64,000 nucleotides of DNA from an uncultured Actinomycetes bacterium (lineage in GTDB: Bacteria > Actinomycetota > Actinomycetes > Nanopelagicales > Nanopelagicaceae). A model generated the notes under the pieces. That model had not been told where the DNA came from and ran no database searches. It was given only the letters and a program-made list of their open reading frames with translations. Positions 8,328 through 17,800 of the stretch are shown here, piece by piece; position 1 is the first letter of the stretch; every line of letters begins with the position of its first letter. The translations under genes and the position numbers were made by a program. The stretch is from contig CAIMZW010000041.1 of NCBI GenBank assembly GCA_903846075.1, forward strand, positions 1 through 64,000, given 5' to 3'.

Positions 8328-9737
8328 ATGAATTTTGCAAAACCGTTTCGAAATTTACTCGTAGCGTTTCTCATTGCGGCGATTTCTGCTTCTTCTTTGA
8401 TTACGGGTTCGGCTCAGGCCAATCCAACTGACCTATGGAAGATTTCCGATGCAAACTTTAAGAAAGATACTGCCGGTTACCTGATTCCGAACTCAGTCAT
8501 GCCCGGTGAAAAAGTAAAAATTTACGCAACCTGTCCAAAGGGAACATTTACCCTCCAAATTTTCAAAATGGGATATTTCGATGGCGTTGGCGCCCAATTG
8601 GTAAGCACAAGCTCATCGCTTCCTTGCATTTCCCAAACTCCAGCGACTGTTGATGACATTACCAATATGCATGAGAACCATTGGAAATTAAGCACCACAT
8701 TTGATACTAAAGATTTGGCGCCAGGGTTCTATTTGATTCGAATTACCTCGAGCCATGGTCATCAAAGTTTTATAAACTTAGTGGTTCGCGACCAGAGCCG
8801 TGTTGGACGAATGGTCATCTCTATCCCCACGTTGACTGATGCCGCATATAACGCCTGGAACGGCGTGGATGCCTACGGAAATCCCTATCATTTCGCTAAT
8901 CGAGCCCGAGTAATTTCTTTGGACCAGCCCAACTCAGAGTCTTTTGGAACTGGAAAATACCTATTGAATATTCAACCCTTGGTTGAATTGGCCGATAAAT
9001 TAGATCTCAATCCGAGTTTTGTTACTGATGTTGATATTGCCACCAAACCAAAAATTTTGACCGGTGCCGTGACATTTGTTTCTGGAGGCCACGACGAATA
9101 TTGGACTTTGGAAGAACGACAGGCAGTACTCAAGGCTCGAGAAAGTGGAACAAATCTTCTTTTCTTCGGAGCGAACGTTGAATACTGGAGAGTCCGACTT
9201 AGCCAATCCCCGTTGGGCAGTAACCGGCGGATGGATATTTATAAGAAACGAAGCGAAGATCCAAATACCAGCGCCCCAACAACTCGATTCCGAAACCTAA
9301 ACTTGCCAGAACAGGTTCTCACTGGACAGATGTATCGCTGCTTTCCGGCTACCGGCCTCTTTACTATCGCCAAGCCAAATCTCTTTATCTTCCAAGGATT
9401 GAATCTGCATTTGGGCGATACCTTCGCTGGAATTTTAGGACCAGAGGTGGACAATGCCCCGATTCCGAATTCCTTTGATGGTAAATATGTCTTGGCCGCG
9501 AAGAGTCCCGTGACATGTGGGCGCTATAAGGAAAAGCCAAATGCCTACTCTTCCTTTTTTTATGGTGTTTCACCAAGCGGTGCCGGAACAATCTCCGTGG
9601 GAACAATGGATTGGGTCACGCGAGGGCTGACGAAGGAAGTTCCCGGCGATTCATACAAACTTGTTTTGCAAACGACTACAAAGATCCTGCAAGAGAGTTC
9701 ACTTGGTCCGTTGGGGCAACTTCACCCAATAAATTAA
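8328..9737 (+). CDS. Secreted dimethylformamidase-beta-like (DUF6605) protein
   Basis: I chose the ATG at 8328, 8 bases after the galK stop; it yields a signal peptide of about 31 residues (basic start, hydrophobic core, cleavage after SAQA). The mature part carries the signatures of the N,N-dimethylformamidase beta-subunit C-terminal-like family: YNAWNGVDAYG, GGHDEYWT and LLFFGANVEYWRVR. 469 residues. Relatives of this fold occur in many actinobacteria with unknown substrates; real dimethylformamidase activity is not implied. Its place at the end of the gal operon suggests co-expression with galactose use, perhaps acting on an extracellular carbohydrate or amide, but this is inference. Confidence 0.75.
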   Translation: MNFAKPFRNLLVAFLIAAISASSLITGSAQANPTDLWKISDANFKKDTAGYLIPNSVMPGEKVKIYATCPKGTFTLQIFKMGYFDGVGAQLVSTSSSLPCISQTPATVDDITNMHENHWKLSTTFDTKDLAPGFYLIRITSSHGHQSFINLVVRDQSRVGRMVISIPTLTDAAYNAWNGVDAYGNPYHFANRARVISLDQPNSESFGTGKYLLNIQPLVELADKLDLNPSFVTDVDIATKPKILTGAVTFVSGGHDEYWTLEERQAVLKARESGTNLLFFGANVEYWRVRLSQSPLGSNRRMDIYKKRSEDPNTSAPTTRFRNLNLPEQVLTGQMYRCFPATGLFTIAKPNLFIFQGLNLHLGDTFAGILGPEVDNAPIPNSFDGKYVLAAKSPVTCGRYKEKPNAYSSFFYGVSPSGAGTISVGTMDWVTRGLTKEVPGDSYKLVLQTTTKILQESSLGPLGQLHPIN

Positions 9738-9750
9738 CAAGTGGCTGGAC

Positions 9751-9990
9751 TTAATTCACCGGAATAACGGTCAGCACTTCGACGCCACCGATGGAATTTA
9801 AGACATTTAAAAGATCGGTTGGATCCGAACCTGGAACAGCGACAGTGATGTCATCGATTCCACGCCCCTCTTCGGTTCGAAGGACAACCAGGCTTCTAAT
9901 ATCTCCACCAGCAAAGCCAATGGCAGAAGCCACTGCGCCTAGGGATCCTGGACGGTCTGGGAGCGCAATTTGAACTTTGAAGAGTGCCAT
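9751..9990 (-). CDS. Small ACT-domain protein
   Basis: 79 residues forming one ACT domain: beta-alpha-beta-beta-alpha-beta pattern with the ligand-loop motif PDRPGSLGAVASAIG near the start. ACT domains bind amino acids and regulate metabolic enzymes; stand-alone ones may act in trans. No enzymatic domain is attached, so the ligand and partner are unknown. It is convergent with the preceding secreted protein (13-base gap). There is no usable Shine-Dalgarno, but a -10-like TATCCT lies 7 bases before the ATG, predicting a leaderless message. Confidence 0.8.
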   Translation of the reverse strand: MALFKVQIALPDRPGSLGAVASAIGFAGGDIRSLVVLRTEEGRGIDDITVAVPGSDPTDLLNVLNSIGGVEVLTVIPVN

Positions 9991-9997
9991 ACCTCGC

Positions 9998-10003
9998 AGG
10001 ATA
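9998..10003 (-). promoter_or_regulatory. -10 box, ACT-domain gene (leaderless)
   Basis: TATCCT on the minus strand, 7 bases before the ATG at 9990, so transcription would start at or next to the start codon. The same hexamer at the same spacing precedes the leuA leader peptide. Confidence 0.45.
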
Positions 10004-10045
10004 CACGCGAGCGATTACAAGGCTGTTACAAGCAGATAAAAAGTA

Positions 10046-10969
10046 CTAAATCTGAATGATGTTCGCGCCAGAGATTGCCACATTAATTTTGGCAAGCGGT
10101 GCGGGAGCAGGACCTGCAACGACAGCCGCCCCTTGGTTTGGATCATAAGCAGCGCCATGGCAAGGGCATTGGATGAGATGGGAAGAAGGTGAATAAGCCA
10201 CCACACACCCTTGATGAGTACAGACTGCTGAATAGGCAAATACACCAGCTTTGGTGCGGAACAAGATTGCCGGAGTTCCGTCGGTTGCGGTGAAAGAATA
10301 CGTCGACCCTAGAGGAACATCGCTCAACTTCGCGATCGCACTACCTGAAGTGGGAACGGCAATTTTTGGCTTGAGCGCGCCACCAGCGAAAGCTGCAGCA
10401 ATCGCGACAACTCCGACCCCTACAAGTCGAACGACTTCACGCCGATTTGTAAGGTCTGGAATGACTTCCTGGATGATTGACCCGCCCTTGGATCCTTTAC
10501 CTTTACCCACCCTCGGCTTTTGCAGCAGGAGAACGAGTAGAACAATCCAGAGCACGAGGTAAGCGGTGTCGCTGCCAAGAAAATATGGTTTTACGCTCCA
10601 CGAGGAAGAGAGCCAGAGCATCGCGCTCATTCCGGCGCCACCGATGGCTGCCAGGGAAATGGCGACCCCGCTGAGCACTGCCAACCCAATGGCAAATTCG
10701 GAGAGCATGACAAACCAACCGACCAAAGTCGCGTGTTCGATCATTTTTCGAAGGAGGAAACTGATTGGCGAATGACCTAAATATCCAGTGAGTTGGGTGC
10801 CGATGTAGTGGCTGGAAGCGGCATTGAGAAATCCAGAATCCGTTGCTTTATTCCACCCTGCGTAGACCCAAGTTACTCCCAGCCACAACCGGAGAATCGA
10901 TAAAGCGAGGGGTTGGTTCTTCCAGTTCTTACTGGACCGCGAAAATGCGGATCGAGCCATGTGCGCCAC
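10046..10969 (-). CDS. DoxX-like membrane / Rieske [2Fe-2S] fusion protein
   Basis: 307 residues joining two modules. Residues about 20-150 hold four hydrophobic segments typical of DoxX-like membrane proteins. After a basic linker (about 152-175) and another hydrophobic stretch (about 180-200), residues 205-307 form a Rieske domain with the cluster ligands Cys250, His252, Cys268, His271 and the disulfide pair Cys255/Cys270. It probably transfers electrons at the membrane surface; the partner is not visible nearby. A GGTGG ribosome site precedes the ATG. Both modules are recognisable; the role of the fusion is unknown. Confidence 0.8.
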   Translation of the reverse strand: MAHMARSAFSRSSKNWKNQPLALSILRLWLGVTWVYAGWNKATDSGFLNAASSHYIGTQLTGYLGHSPISFLLRKMIEHATLVGWFVMLSEFAIGLAVLSGVAISLAAIGGAGMSAMLWLSSSWSVKPYFLGSDTAYLVLWIVLLVLLLQKPRVGKGKGSKGGSIIQEVIPDLTNRREVVRLVGVGVVAIAAAFAGGALKPKIAVPTSGSAIAKLSDVPLGSTYSFTATDGTPAILFRTKAGVFAYSAVCTHQGCVVAYSPSSHLIQCPCHGAAYDPNQGAAVVAGPAPAPLAKINVAISGANIIQI

Positions 10970-10985
10970 CTTCTATATGACTTGC

Positions 10986-11057
10986 TCCCTGACTTGGACT
11001 CGAACCAAGAACCTGCCGGTTAACAGCCGGCTGCTCTGCCAATTGAGCTATCAGGGA
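10986..11057 (-). tRNA. tRNA-Asn (GTT)
   Basis: A 72-base cloverleaf on the minus strand: 7-base acceptor stem TCCCTGA/TCAGGGA, D-arm with AGCTCAATTGGCAGAGC, anticodon loop CTGTTAAC with anticodon GTT, and T-loop GGTTCGAGTCC. No CCA is encoded. It stands alone between the Rieske gene and dnaG. Confidence 0.96.
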
Positions 11058-11129
11058 ATACTGTGCGGGAGGAACTCTAGCCGATTGAGTGGAAAAGATT
11101 AAAACTCAAAAGTGAGAACACCTGGAGAG

Positions 11130-12944
11130 TTATGGTAATTCTTCCCCAAGAGCGATCTCCTTTTGGCTCCTTCGTTCGGCCTCTCGGGCCACTAGCGCCG
11201 CAAAAGTCTCGTTATATTCCACTGGATTCTCCACGGGGTTGAGGCGTTGCAGGGTGGACTTGATCTCGGCAATTTGACGGCCTAAGGCCACCTCTCGAAG
11301 CCTGGCAAAGACGCTTGATATGTAGCGTTGGGAGACCTCCCGGTCCGTTCTGATGGGCTCTACAAGGAGTTCGGTGATGAGCGCTCGAAGCTCTGAATTT
11401 TCGGTGCGATCCACAATTGCCGCGGTATCCCCATCCGGAATGCTGTCGATTTGAGCCCTAACTTTGGCGTATTCGGGAACCGAGAATGCTTCTCTCTCGA
11501 GGAGCTTCCAATCTGGCACCAACTGCGAAAATTGCAATTTCGCCTTTAATACTTCCCGCTCCAGTAACAGTTGTGGATCTGAGAGGTTGATAGTTTTCGC
11601 GGGCGCCGTTGTGGGTGCCCCACCCAAGCGCCGTACCGCTGCCGAGACGTTATCAATCTCTAACCCCAACCAACCTGAAACCAATCGCACGTACTCTGGG
11701 CGAAGTGAAGCATCGCGAATCTTGCCAATTAAAGGTACTACTTGATTGAGCGCTGAAACTCGACCTTCGGCAGTAGCAATGTCGTACTGCTTGATAACAC
11801 TCTTCATCGCAAATTCAAATAGTGGAACTCGCCTTGCGATGAGATCGCGCACTGCGGCATCGCCATGGTGCTGGCGAAGTTCGCACGGATCCATCCCGCT
11901 TGGCTCTACCGCAACAAATGTTTGTGCAACGAACTTTTGGTCGTCATCAAAAGCTCGAAGCGCAGCCTTCTGACCGGCAGCGTCGCCGTCGAAGGTGAAG
12001 ATAACTTCGCCACGAAATGCATCATCATCCATTAATAATCTTCGAATGATTCGAATGTGATCATCGCCAAATGCGGTGCCACAAGTCGCAACAGCAGTCG
12101 TTATCCCGGCAAGATGCGCAGCCATCACATCGGTGTAGCCCTCAACGATTACCACTTGTCGTTTCTTGGCAATCTCCTTCTTCGCCATATCAAGACCGTA
12201 AAGAATTTGGCTCTTTTTATAAATGGGAGTCTCGGCGGTATTTAAATACTTGGGTCCCTGATCTGCATCATCACTGGCAAGTTTTCTCGCGCCGAAACCA
12301 ACAACGTCTCCAGATATATCTTTGATCGGCCAAACTAGGCGATTTCGATAACGATCAATCGGACCTCGACTGCCCTCTTTGGTCAACCCGGCGGTGGAAA
12401 GTTCTAAGTCGCTAAAGCCTTGCGAGCGCAACCTCTTGTACATCCCATCCCATTCATCGGGGGCATACCCGACGCCAAATGTCGTAGCCGAGCCGCGATC
12501 GAAGCCACGCTTGGTGAGAAAGTCTCGGCCAATTTGAGCCCCGGGCAAAGAAAGTTGTTCTTGAAAGAAAACTGCTGCGGCGCTATTTGCTGCGACCAAT
12601 CGCGATCGATTAATTCCCGATGTTGGCGCGGCACCACTTGTGTCATAACGCAGGGCGTAACCAATACGTTCGGCAAGTCGCTCGACGGTTTCCGAGAAAC
12701 TCAAATGTTCAAGCTTCATTAGAAATGCGATGACATCGCCGCCTACTTGGCAACCAAAACAATGAAAATAACCTTTGCTGGGAGTAACGTGAAAGGAAGG
12801 GCTCTTCTCGTCATGGAAGGGGCAAAGTCCTTTTTTCTGTCCGCCACCAGCATTCTTTAGTTGGACATACTCCCCGACTACTTCATCGATAGGGCTGTGG
12901 TCGCGGACGTAGGTGACGTCTTCATCTTTAATTCGCCCGGACAT
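11130..12944 (-). CDS. dnaG: DNA primase
   Basis: Makes RNA primers for replication. N-terminal CHC2 zinc finger with Cys41, His44, Cys62, Cys65; TOPRIM domain with VIVEGYTDVMAAH and TFDGDAAG metal-binding acids (about residues 255-330); C-terminal helicase-interaction region. 604 residues, normal for bacteria. It lies 43 bases after dgt in the same direction; dnaG next to dgt, dusB and glyS is a common actinobacterial arrangement. A -10-like TAGAAT lies 6 bases before the ATG and there is no Shine-Dalgarno, so dnaG probably also has its own leaderless transcript. Confidence 0.97.
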   Translation of the reverse strand: MSGRIKDEDVTYVRDHSPIDEVVGEYVQLKNAGGGQKKGLCPFHDEKSPSFHVTPSKGYFHCFGCQVGGDVIAFLMKLEHLSFSETVERLAERIGYALRYDTSGAAPTSGINRSRLVAANSAAAVFFQEQLSLPGAQIGRDFLTKRGFDRGSATTFGVGYAPDEWDGMYKRLRSQGFSDLELSTAGLTKEGSRGPIDRYRNRLVWPIKDISGDVVGFGARKLASDDADQGPKYLNTAETPIYKKSQILYGLDMAKKEIAKKRQVVIVEGYTDVMAAHLAGITTAVATCGTAFGDDHIRIIRRLLMDDDAFRGEVIFTFDGDAAGQKAALRAFDDDQKFVAQTFVAVEPSGMDPCELRQHHGDAAVRDLIARRVPLFEFAMKSVIKQYDIATAEGRVSALNQVVPLIGKIRDASLRPEYVRLVSGWLGLEIDNVSAAVRRLGGAPTTAPAKTINLSDPQLLLEREVLKAKLQFSQLVPDWKLLEREAFSVPEYAKVRAQIDSIPDGDTAAIVDRTENSELRALITELLVEPIRTDREVSQRYISSVFARLREVALGRQIAEIKSTLQRLNPVENPVEYNETFAALVAREAERRSQKEIALGEELP

Positions 12945-12950
12945 GTTGGC

Positions 12951-12956
12951 ATTCTA
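12951..12956 (-). promoter_or_regulatory. -10 box, dnaG (leaderless)
   Basis: TAGAAT on the minus strand, 6 bases before the dnaG ATG at 12944, with CTGACC about 19 bases further upstream as a possible -35. The predicted start of transcription coincides with the start codon. Confidence 0.5.
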
Positions 12957-12987
12957 TGTGAAAGGCCAAAATCTTGGTCAGGTCGAG

Positions 12988-14223
12988 CTATTTCAGATGG
13001 GCATGCAAAGCGTAGGCACCTGGATCCGTCAGCGATGCAACCTGGTCAATCACGACTCGAAGTCTTGCGGCATCATCTTTGGCGAGGTTCCAGTCATCGA
13101 GGAAGAAAGACTCCAAGGACATCGGAGCTTTCTGAAGAACCATTCCTACCAATTCTTGAATCAAAATTTGCTGATCGGAGTACCGCTTCTGTGAACTTTG
13201 AGCATTAATGACATAAAAGCCGGCGATTGATTTGAGGAGTGCCACTTCCACCCGTTGTTGGCGCGGCACCAGAAGATTGGCGCTATAACGAGTGAGGTCG
13301 GAGTCCCCATATTGGTCTCGGGTTTCCTTTTCGGCGGCAAGTGCAAATCTGCCAATTAACTGACTCGCCAAATCTTTCAATCGTGCCAACTCGCGATGGC
13401 TTCCGTTGTATTGAGTGGGCCAGCATGAGAGCTGTTGCAGCGAACTAAGCGCCTCTTCGGCTTCCTCGACCTGAATATCGGCCAAGTAAGATTTCTGCGC
13501 GACAGAAAATAACTCTGCTAAATCATTTCGCAAATCCTGAAGCTTGACTTGCCCGGAAACCAAGGCATCTTCGAAATCGTGAACGGAATAGGCGACATCG
13601 TCCGACCAATCCATGATTTGGGCTTCAAATGAGGTGCGAATTTCTGGCGCACCTTCTCTGACCCAGCGAAAGATGTCGAGGTCATCGTCATAGACGCCGA
13701 ATTTCTTTGAATGCTCACCTCGAGGCCAGGGATATTTGGTCGCGGCATCGAGACTGGCTCGAGTCAGATTGAGACCGATAGAGCGTCCATCAGAGGCGAC
13801 GGTCTTGGCTTCAAGGCGAACTAGGAGTCGAAAACTCTGGGCATTGCCTTCAAAACCGCCGCAATCAATAGCCAACTGATTGAGAGCATCTTCGCCATTG
13901 TGGCCGAATGGTGGGTGACCAATATCGTGAGCTAGGCATGCCCCTTCCATCAAATCAGGATCGGCTCCCAATGATTCGCCAAGTTCTCGTCCTACTTGCG
14001 CGCATTCCAAAGAATGGGAAAGTCGGGTCCTGGGAAAATCAGCGGCCCACGGAACGGCAACTTGAGTTTTTGCAGCAAGGCGACGCAGAGCAAATGAGTG
14101 AATGATTCGCGCACGGTCCCGGGCGAATTCGGTTCGTCCCGGACGTTTTGCGGGTTCATCGATAAATCGGGCACGGTCGTGATCTGAATAAGTGGATCGC
14201 TCTTGTGCTTGACGAAGAACCAT
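12988..14223 (-). CDS. dgt: dGTPase-like HD-domain triphosphohydrolase
   Basis: Cleaves dGTP (or other dNTPs) to the nucleoside and triphosphate, controlling dNTP pools. HD-domain metal ligands are visible: RTRLSHSLE (His70), CLAHDIGHPPFGH (His99-Asp100, His103) and a later MDWSDDVAY segment. 411 residues, typical of the shorter actinobacterial class. It sits 12 bases after the DUF218 gene and upstream of dnaG in one minus-strand run. Substrate preference cannot be read from sequence. Confidence 0.92.
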   Translation of the reverse strand: MVLRQAQERSTYSDHDRARFIDEPAKRPGRTEFARDRARIIHSFALRRLAAKTQVAVPWAADFPRTRLSHSLECAQVGRELGESLGADPDLMEGACLAHDIGHPPFGHNGEDALNQLAIDCGGFEGNAQSFRLLVRLEAKTVASDGRSIGLNLTRASLDAATKYPWPRGEHSKKFGVYDDDLDIFRWVREGAPEIRTSFEAQIMDWSDDVAYSVHDFEDALVSGQVKLQDLRNDLAELFSVAQKSYLADIQVEEAEEALSSLQQLSCWPTQYNGSHRELARLKDLASQLIGRFALAAEKETRDQYGDSDLTRYSANLLVPRQQRVEVALLKSIAGFYVINAQSSQKRYSDQQILIQELVGMVLQKAPMSLESFFLDDWNLAKDDAARLRVVIDQVASLTDPGAYALHAHLK

Positions 14224-14235
14224 GGATGTTGGGTA

Positions 14236-14865
14236 TTACTTCTTCGTCTGGTCGGTGATATGAATTCCATGTCGACCAACAGTTATATAAACACCGTATG
14301 CAGTCGCCTCGCGAAATAAATATTTCCATCCCGAATTAGCTAGCGATGCTGGACCAGTTTTCGTTGGGGAACACGATGCCTTAACGCCTTGATCGCGAGC
14401 CATAGTTAGTGCACGAAGGCAGTGATAGGCATCTGTTGCAATGATGACACTGGCGTATTTCTTTTGATGCATATATTTCGCGTAAGCCTGAGTACTCGTG
14501 AGGGTGTCAATCCCGACAGGTATAACCTGGATTGCTTTCTTAGGAACACCATTCTTGGACAACCATTGCGCAGCCGATGCAGCTTCTGTTGTTCGGTCGC
14601 CGGTTTCATTGGATCCCACAGTGATAACTTTTTTACCCAAACCTTGGATATAGAGAGTCTTAGCCTCTTTTAATCGGTCAGTGAGAACTTCGCTCGGAGT
14701 TCCGTTGTATTGGGCAGCTCCTAAAACAACAATGACATCACTGCCTGTTGGCAATGATGTATGTGCTGTGTAGTACGTCAAACCCAGCAGATACATCGGA
14801 AAGATGAATGCGGCCAGAACAACAAGTGTGAGGAGCTTCTTAAGAATTTTAAAAGCCAGAAACAT
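14236..14865 (-). CDS. DUF218 (SanA/YdcF-like) membrane-anchored protein
   Basis: 209 residues with one N-terminal membrane anchor (about 7-30) and a DUF218 domain outside the membrane: DVIVVLGAAQYNG, TVGSNETGD, SVIIATDAYHCLRA. Family members such as SanA and ElyC affect envelope integrity; biochemistry is unsettled. A strong AGGAGG ribosome site precedes the ATG, which directly abuts the dusB stop codon. It is inserted between dusB and dgt in the conserved cluster. Confidence 0.82.
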   Translation of the reverse strand: MFLAFKILKKLLTLVVLAAFIFPMYLLGLTYYTAHTSLPTGSDVIVVLGAAQYNGTPSEVLTDRLKEAKTLYIQGLGKKVITVGSNETGDRTTEAASAAQWLSKNGVPKKAIQVIPVGIDTLTSTQAYAKYMHQKKYASVIIATDAYHCLRALTMARDQGVKASCSPTKTGPASLANSGWKYLFREATAYGVYITVGRHGIHITDQTKK

Positions 14866-16038
14866 TTATCCTCCTGAGACCGAATCATCGATTGTTATTG
14901 CGGGTATTTCATTTGGATTGTTCAACCATCCATCAGGAAGTGAAACTGGTCGTCCGTGACTAGTTCGCCCGCGAGGGCCTTCACTTACCGCGAGTGGGTA
15001 CTCCTGCTCCTCAAGTTGATCGAGTAAGTACTCAAGTTCTCCAAGAGAGGCAACCATGCCAAAGCGCGATCGCAATTCTCGGGCAACTCTAAAGCCTTTT
15101 AGGTACCAAGCCATGTGTTTTCGCAAATCTCGCATGGCACGTCCTTCGCTCTCGAAAAATTCTACGAGGAGTTGGCCGTGTCGAAACATAACTTTGCGAA
15201 CTTCAAAGAGGGTGGGTGCCGAACGCAGGTCCTCCCCTTTAAAGGCGCTGACCAGATCGGCAAAGAGCCACGGACGTCCAAGGCAGCCTCGACCAACAAC
15301 AACGCCAGCGCAGCCAGTTTCCGTCACCATTCGCAGACCGTCAGCGCCACTCCAAATATCGCCATTTCCCAGAACTGGAACTCCAGAAGGTTCCAAATGT
15401 TCTACCAATTTTGTTATTGCCGACCAATCGGCTTTGCCTTCATACATTTGGGAGGCAGTTCGAGCATGGAGCGCCACCCAAGCCACGCCAGCCTGCGCCG
15501 CCGAATCTGCCGCGTCAAAATAAGTTTTGTGCTCCTCATCAATTCCAATCCGCATCTTCACGGTAACTGGAATTCCGTATTTACTTGCAGCGGTAACGGC
15601 CGAATTCACAATGGCCGAGAAGAGCGGTCGTTTGAACGGAAGAGCTGCCCCGCCGCCTCGCCTAGTGACCTTGGGAACTGGACAGCCAAAATTTAGATCG
15701 ATGTGATCGGCCAAATCTTCACTGCCTAATTGATCGACCGCCATTCCGACTACTTTCGGATCTACTCCATAGAGTTGAACTGAACGCGGGCTCTCCCCTT
15801 TTCCAGGAGTTATCAACCGCAGAGTTTCAGGGTGGCGTTCGATGAGCGCTCGCGCAGTGACCATCTCGGAGACGAACAATCCGGCACCTTGCTCTCGGCA
15901 CAACGTTCTAAAAGCCGAATTGGTAATCCCTGCCATCGGTGCTAGAACAACCGGCGTAGCGAGAACCACTTCGTCATTCTCAAATCGACCATTGGCGATA
16001 GGAAGCCGAAGCGGCTTCGTGACGAGAGTATTTAGCAA
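14866..16038 (-). CDS. dusB: tRNA-dihydrouridine synthase, DusB family
   Basis: FMN- and NADPH-dependent reduction of uridines in tRNA. TIM-barrel signatures: [29 protein letters not shown] (with the catalytic Cys), [27 protein letters not shown] and VLGNGDI. About 390 residues. The start is uncertain: TTG at 16038 overlaps the glyS stop by 7 bases; TTG at 16062 would add eight residues. Neither has a clear ribosome site, so it probably relies on coupling to glyS. Confidence 0.92.
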   Translation of the reverse strand: MLNTLVTKPLRLPIANGRFENDEVVLATPVVLAPMAGITNSAFRTLCREQGAGLFVSEMVTARALIERHPETLRLITPGKGESPRSVQLYGVDPKVVGMAVDQLGSEDLADHIDLNFGCPVPKVTRRGGGAALPFKRPLFSAIVNSAVTAASKYGIPVTVKMRIGIDEEHKTYFDAADSAAQAGVAWVALHARTASQMYEGKADWSAITKLVEHLEPSGVPVLGNGDIWSGADGLRMVTETGCAGVVVGRGCLGRPWLFADLVSAFKGEDLRSAPTLFEVRKVMFRHGQLLVEFFESEGRAMRDLRKHMAWYLKGFRVARELRSRFGMVASLGELEYLLDQLEEQEYPLAVSEGPRGRTSHGRPVSLPDGWLNNPNEIPAITIDDSVSGG

Positions 16039-17411
16039 CCGAGCAACCGAGGCGCAAGCCAAGATTGAACCTGATCAATTCCGATGCGCTCTTGCGCCAT
16101 GGAATCGCGATCACGAATGGTCACTGCATTATCTTCCAGAGTTTCGAAGTCAATGGTGATGCAGTATGGGGTTCCGATTTCATCTTGTCTGCGGTAGCGC
16201 CGACCAATGGCACCAGCATCATCAAAATCAACGCTCCAGTTTTGGCGAAGTTCGGCCGCTAAATCTCGCGCCTTGGGTGAGAGGTCGGCATTTCTCGAGA
16301 GCGGAAGAACAGCTACTTTGATGGGAGCCAAGCGGTGATCCAGCTTCATCACTGCTCGCTTTTCCATTTCGCCTTTCGCATTCGGGGCTTCATCCTCGGT
16401 AAACGCGTCCATCATGAATGTCAGCGCACAACGATCGACTCCGGCTGCAGGTTCAATAACAAAGGGAACCCATCGCTCATTTTTTTCCTGATCAAACCAA
16501 GAAAGATCTTTACCCGATGCAGCGCCATGCGCTTTGAGGTCAAAATCGGTCCGACTGGCAATACCTTCGAGCTCGCCCCACTCGGTGCCGGTGAATTCAA
16601 ATTTATATTCGATATCAACAGTTCGTTTGGAATAGTGCGAGAGCTTCTCTTTCGGATGCTCGAACAGTCGAAGCCGATCAGGGTTAATGCCAAGGCCTTT
16701 GTACCAAGCCAAACGAGTATCAATCCAATACTGATGCCACTCTTCATCAGTACCGGGAACAACAAAGAATTCCATCTCCATCTGTTCGAACTCACGAGTT
16801 CGGAAAATAAAGTTTCCAGGCGTGATTTCATTGCGGAACGATTTACCAATTTGTCCGATACCAAATGGTGGTTTTTTTCGAGAAGTAGTGGCCACATTTT
16901 CAAAATTGATGAAAATTCCTTGTGCTGTTTCAGGGCGAAGGTATGCAAGTCCTGACTCATCCTCGACTGCACCAAGATAAGTTTTTAGCAACCCACTAAA
17001 TTGCTTGGGAGTTGTGAACTTTCCTTTGTTGCCACAATTTGGGCAGTTAACTTCTTCCATCGAAACTGGAGGACGATTATTTTTCGCGGCAAATGCCTCT
17101 TCTAAATGATCAGCCCGGTAGCGCTTGTGGCATGCAGTGCATTCGGTTAAAGGATCAGAGAAAGTTTCAACGTGGCCGGATGCTTCCCATACTTCGCGAG
17201 CCAAAATGACGCACGAATCTAGACCAACGACATCTTCTCGGCCTTGAACCATGGAACGCCACCATTGGCGCTTGACGTTGTTCTTCAACTCGACACCAAG
17301 TGGGCCGTAATCCCAAGCAGCGCGCAGGCCGCCATAAATCTCAGACGAGGGGTAAACAAATCCTCGACGCTTTGCGAGGCTAACGATGGTGTCTAAACGA
17401 TCTGCGGCCAT
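16032..17411 (-). CDS. glyS: Glycyl-tRNA synthetase, homodimeric type
   Basis: Charges tRNA-Gly. Class II synthetase: N-terminal [13 protein letters not shown] and AAWDYGPLG, zinc-binding pairs CTACHKRY and CPNCGNK, motif 2 [21 protein letters not shown], motif 3 in [14 protein letters not shown], and a C-terminal anticodon-binding domain. I chose ATG at 17411 because GGAAGTGAG lies 7 bases upstream; a GTG at 17423 would overlap that ribosome site. 459 residues, as expected. Conserved neighbour of dusB and zur in actinobacteria. Confidence 0.96.
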   Translation of the reverse strand: MAADRLDTIVSLAKRRGFVYPSSEIYGGLRAAWDYGPLGVELKNNVKRQWWRSMVQGREDVVGLDSCVILAREVWEASGHVETFSDPLTECTACHKRYRADHLEEAFAAKNNRPPVSMEEVNCPNCGNKGKFTTPKQFSGLLKTYLGAVEDESGLAYLRPETAQGIFINFENVATTSRKKPPFGIGQIGKSFRNEITPGNFIFRTREFEQMEMEFFVVPGTDEEWHQYWIDTRLAWYKGLGINPDRLRLFEHPKEKLSHYSKRTVDIEYKFEFTGTEWGELEGIASRTDFDLKAHGAASGKDLSWFDQEKNERWVPFVIEPAAGVDRCALTFMMDAFTEDEAPNAKGEMEKRAVMKLDHRLAPIKVAVLPLSRNADLSPKARDLAAELRQNWSVDFDDAGAIGRRYRRQDEIGTPYCITIDFETLEDNAVTIRDRDSMAQERIGIDQVQSWLAPRLLGC

Positions 17412-17485
17412 TTTTCTGCTCACTTCCGGCTGGCTGTCGGCTTAATCCTTGCTGGTCGCAAGAGCCCCAATTTTACCGTGATTAC

Positions 17486-17764
17486 TTACTCGATATACGC
17501 ACCTGGCTCATCAATGGCTAGCGCAAGCAAGGGAATTGCCGACATTTTTACTGGATTCTTCCCCAAAGCCCGTCGATAGGAACCAATATCTCGCCATCTC
17601 GTCACCACAACCATGAGATCTGGTTCGTCAGTGTTCGTTCCCAAATCGCCTGAAAGAAAGCCTTCGCACTCGGCCAATGCCGCAATAGCAATCTCGGACT
17701 TAACGGCAAAATCTGCTTGTTCGTTGATCGGCACTCGAAAACGAGCAATTGCGATGGCAGTCAT
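17486..17764 (-). CDS. Small antibiotic-biosynthesis-monooxygenase-like (ABM) protein
   Basis: 92 residues from the ATG at 17764: MTAIAIARFRVP start, Glu/Ala-rich helix, then LMVVVTRWRDIGSYRRAL, the pattern of a dimeric ferredoxin-like ABM domain. Such small proteins include haem monooxygenases and many unknowns; no diagnostic haem ligand is evident. It is divergent from the ZIP transporter and its -35 box lies within the Zur palindrome, so zinc control is predicted. A zinc-related role is inference only. Confidence 0.65.
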   Translation of the reverse strand: MTAIAIARFRVPINEQADFAVKSEIAIAALAECEGFLSGDLGTNTDEPDLMVVVTRWRDIGSYRRALGKNPVKMSAIPLLALAIDEPGAYIE

Positions 17765-17770
17765 GGTGTG

Positions 17771-17800
17771 AGGGTACCTTGCCAATTTTGAAAATGACAA
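17771..17800 (-). promoter_or_regulatory. ABM gene promoter overlapping the Zur box
   Basis: Minus strand: TTGTCA (17800-17795), an 18-base spacer, TACCCT (17776-17771), then 6 bases to the ATG at 17764. Predicted leaderless. The -35 hexamer sits in the middle of the Zur palindrome, so bound Zur should block polymerase. Confidence 0.5.

Noticed and set aside
15056-16955. Plus-strand open frames opposite dusB and glyS
   Set aside because: Fully inside conserved genes on the other strand; no family similarity or ribosome sites.
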